Shown: piece after piece, positions 60,503-64,000 of the stretch | Numbering within the stretch: the stretch's first letter is position 1 | Layout of the letters: each line of letters begins with the position of its first letter | DNA from: VRUE01 sp963796705 | GTDB taxonomy: Bacteria > Actinomycetota > Thermoleophilia > Solirubrobacterales > 70-9 | Direction: 5' to 3' | Length of the DNA stretch: 64,000 bases | Assembly (NCBI GenBank): GCA_963796705.1 | Contig: CAWCMK010000002.1 | Span: forward strand, 496,001 to 560,000 | Notes under the pieces: model-generated | The model's database searches: none | Told to the model about the DNA's origin: nothing | What the model saw: only the letters and a program-made list of their open reading frames with translations | Position numbers and translations under genes: made by a program

Positions 60503-62002
60503 GTGAATCTGCGTGAGCTGATCGCCGATGCCGAGATCGCCGAAACGCGTGGTGATCTCGGGGTCGAGATTTCCTCCCTTGCCTACGACAGCCGCAAGGC
60601 CCATCCTGGAACGCTCTTCTTCTGCGTGCCGGGCGAGCGGTCGGACGGGCATGACTTCGCCCGGCGAGCGATCGAAGCCGGCGCCGCGGCGCTGGTCCTC
60701 GAGCGACCGCTGGCGCTCGGGGTGCCCGAAGTCCTCGTCGGGGACGCGCGCGCCGCGATGGCGCCGCTTGCCGCACGGTTTTGGGGGGAGCCGACGGCGG
60801 AGCTGAGGGTCGCCGGGATCACCGGAACCAACGGCAAGACGACGACCGCCTTCCTGCTACGCGAGATTCTCGAGGGGGCCGCGATTCAGTGTGGGCTGCT
60901 GGGCACCGTCAAGCAGGTGGTCGGCGCCGTCGAGGAGGAGGTCGAGCGCACCACGCCGGAGGCGATCGACCTGCAGGCGACCTTCCGGCGCATGCTCGAC
61001 GGTGGTGATCGAGCCTGCGCGATGGAGGTTTCCTCACACGCGCTGGCGCTGCACCGAGTGGACGCCCTGCGCTTCGAGCTGGCCCTGTTCACGAACCTGA
61101 CCCAGGACCACCTCGATTTCCACCGCGACATGGAGGGCTATTACGCCTCCAAGCGCAGGCTGTTCGCCGAGCTGGGGCCGTTGAACGCGCTGATCAACGT
61201 CGATGATCCCTTCGGACAGCGGCTCGCCGGGGAACTGGACTGCATCACCTTCTCAAGCGGCGGCGCCGAGGCCGACTTCAGGGCCCGCGAGGTGAGCTTC
61301 GATGCTTCCGGGGCCCGATTCCGCGTCGCGATCTCGCCCAGCGGGCGCGAGGTCGAGTACGCGGCAAGCTTTCGGGCGCCTGAGGCGGAGTTCTTCGTCA
61401 GCACCTCGCTGCCGGGACAATTCAACGTCGCCAACGCGCTCGGGGCGTTGGCGGCCGCGGTGGTGATGGGGGTCGAGCCCGAGCGGGCGGCGGAGGGGTT
61501 GGCCGCTGCGGGTCGCGTGCCCGGCCGTCTGGAGCCGATCGAGGCGGGCCAGGAGTTCGCTGTGCTGATCGATTACGCCCACACGCCGGATTCCCTGGAG
61601 AACGTCCTGCGCGCGGCGCGCAGGCTCAGCGATGGTCGCGTGATCTCGGTCTTCGGCGCCGGCGGTGACCGCGATCGCGATAAGCGGCCGAAGATGGGGC
61701 GGGCCGGGGCGCAGGGCTCTGACCTGGCGATCATCACCTCGGACAATCCTCGCTCCGAGGACCCCGGCGCGATCATCGCCGAGGTCCTCGCCGACCTCGA
61801 CGCCGTGAACGGCGTCGAGGTCGAGCCCGACCGCCGCGCCGCGATCGCCCTCGCGTTTGAGCGCGCCCGACCCGGCGATACGGTCGTGATCGCCGGCAAG
61901 GGCCACGAGCAGGGCCAGGAATTCGAGCACGGCCGCACGATCCCCTTCGATGACCGCGAGGTGGCGCGTGAGGAGCTCGAACGGCTCGGTGGCACCGGGT
62001 GA
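60503..62002 (+). CDS. murE: UDP-MurNAc-tripeptide synthetase MurE
   Basis: 499 residues from a GTG. MurE adds the third residue of the peptidoglycan peptide. ATP site: GITGTNGKTTT; the middle domain shows AMEVSSHALALHRVD and NLTQDHLDFHRDM. The motif TSDNPRSEDP contains DNPR, which recognises meso-diaminopimelate, so the wall is probably DAP-type. TAGAAT stands 6 bases before the GTG, giving murE its own leaderless promoter after the interruption. The 3' end overlaps murF by 4 bases. Confidence 0.94.
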   Translation: MNLRELIADAEIAETRGDLGVEISSLAYDSRKAHPGTLFFCVPGERSDGHDFARRAIEAGAAALVLERPLALGVPEVLVGDARAAMAPLAARFWGEPTAELRVAGITGTNGKTTTAFLLREILEGAAIQCGLLGTVKQVVGAVEEEVERTTPEAIDLQATFRRMLDGGDRACAMEVSSHALALHRVDALRFELALFTNLTQDHLDFHRDMEGYYASKRRLFAELGPLNALINVDDPFGQRLAGELDCITFSSGGAEADFRAREVSFDASGARFRVAISPSGREVEYAASFRAPEAEFFVSTSLPGQFNVANALGALAAAVVMGVEPERAAEGLAAAGRVPGRLEPIEAGQEFAVLIDYAHTPDSLENVLRAARRLSDGRVISVFGAGGDRDRDKRPKMGRAGAQGSDLAIITSDNPRSEDPGAIIAEVLADLDAVNGVEVEPDRRAAIALAFERARPGDTVVIAGKGHEQGQEFEHGRTIPFDDREVAREELERLGGTG

Positions 62003-63369
62003 ATCTTGGGCCGGGGGAGATCGCCGCCGCGACGGACGCCGAGGTGCTGGCCAAGGGCGGCGCCGGGGCGCCGGCACGGGCGGTGATCGACTCCCGTGGC
62101 GCCGGTGAGCGGGACCTGTTCTTCGGCCTGCGAGGAGAGCGGCTGGACGGCGGCAGGTTCGCTCGAGCCGCGATCGAGGCCGGGGCCTGGGGTGTCGTCG
62201 TTGACACCAGATCCGGGTCCTCAGTGGTCGGTGATGGGTCCAGTCTTGGGGGCCGGAGCGAGGCCGGCGCCTGGGTGTTCGCCGTCGAGGACCCGCTTGC
62301 CGCGCTGGGAACGCTGGCGCGTGCCTGGCGTCGCGCCCTGGGGGCCCGCGTACTTGGGATCACCGGCTCGGTCGGCAAGACCTCGGTTAAGGACATCGCC
62401 CGGGCGCTACTACCGGGGGCCGTGCATGCCAACAGCGAGAACCTCAACACTGAGATCGGACTTCCCCTGACCGTGCTGGAGGCAGCGCCTGAGAGCGAGT
62501 TCCTGGTTCTGGAGATGGCGATGCGCGGACCCGGTCAGATCGCCGAGCTGGCCGCAATCGCTGAGCCCGACGTCGCGGTGATCACCAACGTCGGCCCGGT
62601 ACACGTCGAGCTGCTCGGTTCAGTCGAGGCGATCGCCGCGGCGAAGGCCGAGGTGCTGGGGGCGCTACCCGCCGATGGCACCGCGGTCGTCCCCGCCGAG
62701 GCCCAGGAGCTCGAGCCACACCTCGGGGCGGCGCCGCGATTACTGCGCTTTGGGCCGGGCGGTCAGGTCCGGGTCCGCGAGGCGCGGGTGATCGACGGGG
62801 TCACCGAGGCGACCGTGGAGACGCCGTGCGGCAGCCAGGACTTCTACTTCCCGTTCATCGAGGCCCACAACCTGACCAACGCCCTGGCCGCGATCGCCGC
62901 CGGCGTCGCGCTCGGCGCGCCACTCGAGCAGATGGCCGACGGCGCTGCGAACATAGGCTTCTCCCGCTTCCGAGGCGAGCGCCTCGAGCTGGGCAACGGG
63001 ATCGTCCTGGTGAACGACTGCTACAACGCCAACCCAGTCTCGATGCGGGCCGCGCTCGACCATCTGCGATCTCTCGAGGCCCCGCGACGGGTGGCGGTGC
63101 TCGGCGAGATGGCCGAGCTGGGTCCGGCGGCGGGCGCCTTTCATCGCGACATCGGCGAGCATGCGCACGCCCTCGGGGTCGATCTGGTGGTCGGCGTCGG
63201 CGAGCGGGCGCGCGACTTCGACCCCGACGAGCTTGTCGCGACCCCCGAGGAGGCCGCGGAGCTGCTCGCCGTGCAGCTGCAGGCCGGCGATGCGGTCCTG
63301 ATCAAGGGTTCCCGCGCGGCCGGCCTCGAGGCGGTCGCCGAGGCGTTGGGGGAGCTGCTCGATGGGTGA
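61999..63369 (+). CDS. murF: UDP-MurNAc-pentapeptide synthetase MurF
   Basis: 456 residues from a GTG overlapping the murE stop (GTGA). MurF joins D-Ala-D-Ala to the UDP-MurNAc-tripeptide. The P-loop is GITGSVGKTSVK; ANSENLNTEIGLPLTVLEA and VLVNDCYNANPVSMRAAL are typical. Mur ligase middle and C-terminal domains are complete. The 3' end overlaps mraY by 8 bases. Confidence 0.93.
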   Translation: MNLGPGEIAAATDAEVLAKGGAGAPARAVIDSRGAGERDLFFGLRGERLDGGRFARAAIEAGAWGVVVDTRSGSSVVGDGSSLGGRSEAGAWVFAVEDPLAALGTLARAWRRALGARVLGITGSVGKTSVKDIARALLPGAVHANSENLNTEIGLPLTVLEAAPESEFLVLEMAMRGPGQIAELAAIAEPDVAVITNVGPVHVELLGSVEAIAAAKAEVLGALPADGTAVVPAEAQELEPHLGAAPRLLRFGPGGQVRVREARVIDGVTEATVETPCGSQDFYFPFIEAHNLTNALAAIAAGVALGAPLEQMADGAANIGFSRFRGERLELGNGIVLVNDCYNANPVSMRAALDHLRSLEAPRRVAVLGEMAELGPAAGAFHRDIGEHAHALGVDLVVGVGERARDFDPDELVATPEEAAELLAVQLQAGDAVLIKGSRAAGLEAVAEALGELLDG

Positions 63370-64000
63370 AGTACTGATCGCCGGGATGGCGGCGATGCTG
63401 ATCTGCATCTTCCTCGGGCCGAAGTTCATCGAGTACCTGCGGGTCAAAGAGTTCGGCCAGCACATCCGCGAGGACGGCCCCCAGGAGCACCACGCGAAGG
63501 CCGGGACGCCGACGATGGGCGGCCTGATCGTCTTCGCCTCGATCTGTGTTCCCTATCTGGTCCTCTCAGATCGAGACGCGCAGAGCATGGGGGTCTTCCT
63601 GGTCGCCCTGGGCTGCGCTGCGATCGGCTTTGTCGATGACTTCGTGAAGATCGTCAAACGGCGCTCGCTGGGCCTCTCGGCTCGTTGGAAGCTGCTTTTT
63701 CAACTGATTCTCGCCTTCGGCCTCTGGTGGGTTGCGCGCCATGCGGTCGGCCTGCAGCCCACGCTCTACTTCCGCATCGGCGAGGGCAGCATTGACCTCG
63801 GCCCGGTCCTCTACTTCGTTCTCATCTTCCTGGTGATCGCCGGAACCTCCAACGGCGTCAACCTCACCGACGGCCTCGATGGTCTCGCGGCCGGCTCATG
63901 CGCGATCGTCCTGCTCGCCTACACGGCGATCGCCTTTGTCACCAACGGCCAGCAGAATCTGGCGCTGCTCTCAGCCTGCCTGGTTGGCGCCTGCGTCGGC
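63362..64000 (+). CDS. mraY: Phospho-MurNAc-pentapeptide translocase MraY (partial)
   Basis: The first 213 codons are present; the gene continues beyond the window. MraY transfers phospho-MurNAc-pentapeptide to undecaprenyl phosphate, forming lipid I in the inner membrane. KAGTPTMGGLIV, IGFVDDFVKIVKRRSLGLSA (the Asp pair of the catalytic site) and SNGVNLTDGLDGLAAG are diagnostic. The ATG overlaps the murF stop by 8 bases. Confidence 0.94.
   Translation, partial: MGEVLIAGMAAMLICIFLGPKFIEYLRVKEFGQHIREDGPQEHHAKAGTPTMGGLIVFASICVPYLVLSDRDAQSMGVFLVALGCAAIGFVDDFVKIVKRRSLGLSARWKLLFQLILAFGLWWVARHAVGLQPTLYFRIGEGSIDLGPVLYFVLIFLVIAGTSNGVNLTDGLDGLAAGSCAIVLLAYTAIAFVTNGQQNLALLSACLVGACVG

Overview
The window comes from a high-GC Gram-positive bacterium, most likely an actinobacterium of the Thermoleophilia/Solirubrobacterales type. 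This placement is an inference. It rests on the high GC, a meso-diaminopimelate-type MurE, DUF3556, DUF6131 and DUF4242 genes, CHASE2 cyclases, small secreted Cys proteins, and many genes that begin 6-8 bases after a TANNNT hexamer, as leaderless genes do. No rRNA, CRISPR array or complete phage was seen.

Layout. 0-8.4 kb: a secreted serine protease, a phosphoesterase remnant, a minus-strand sulfate ABC transporter operon (sbp-cysT-cysW-cysA) with a palindrome upstream, a haloalkane-dehalogenase-like hydrolase, a metallophosphoesterase, an alpha/beta hydrolase and tRNA-Leu(CAG). 8.5-25.4 kb: an accessory region anchored on tRNA-Glu(CTC). The 3' half of this tRNA recurs downstream at 10.15, 12.80, 21.37 (degenerate) and 24.39 kb, each time preceded by the same ~100-bp block; a fifth block at 25.34 kb lacks the tRNA part. 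The segments between carry toxin-antitoxin pairs (HTH/RelE, HicBA, VapBC), secreted proteins, an FAD oxidase with a large LuxR-type regulator, an FHA-trypsin protein and a transposase remnant. No integrase was found. 25.4-30.4 kb: sparse small secreted and membrane proteins.

30.4-41 kb: an overlapping pair encoding an MFS transporter with a C-terminal cyclic-nucleotide-binding domain and a CHASE2 adenylate/guanylate cyclase, then a secreted protein with four almost identical 261-bp repeats, a DUF3556 membrane protein with an FAD oxidoreductase, a TPR protein and a second secreted protease.

41.2-48 kb: a cobalamin riboswitch followed by two DUF4430 proteins (the fold of the transcobalamin C-terminal domain), EcfT, a fused double EcfA, and an ECF S-component fused to an extracytoplasmic alpha/alpha-barrel domain of the kind that forms the N-terminal half of transcobalamin and intrinsic factor. 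I read this as a B12 uptake system in which the two halves of a transcobalamin-like binder are split between proteins. A nitroreductase and GlpD follow. 49.8-53.8 kb: a Rho-like protein without its catalytic residues, an unknown gene behind a leader peptide, a CpsB-type PHP phosphatase, a PfkB kinase and a membrane protein.

53.9-64 kb: the division and cell wall cluster mraZ-rsmH-ftsL-ftsI, interrupted by about 2.7 kb of unrelated genes, then murE-murF-mraY, which runs off the window. mraZ has a clear promoter overlapped by TGGGN direct repeats (a MraZ operator) and a long leader hairpin.
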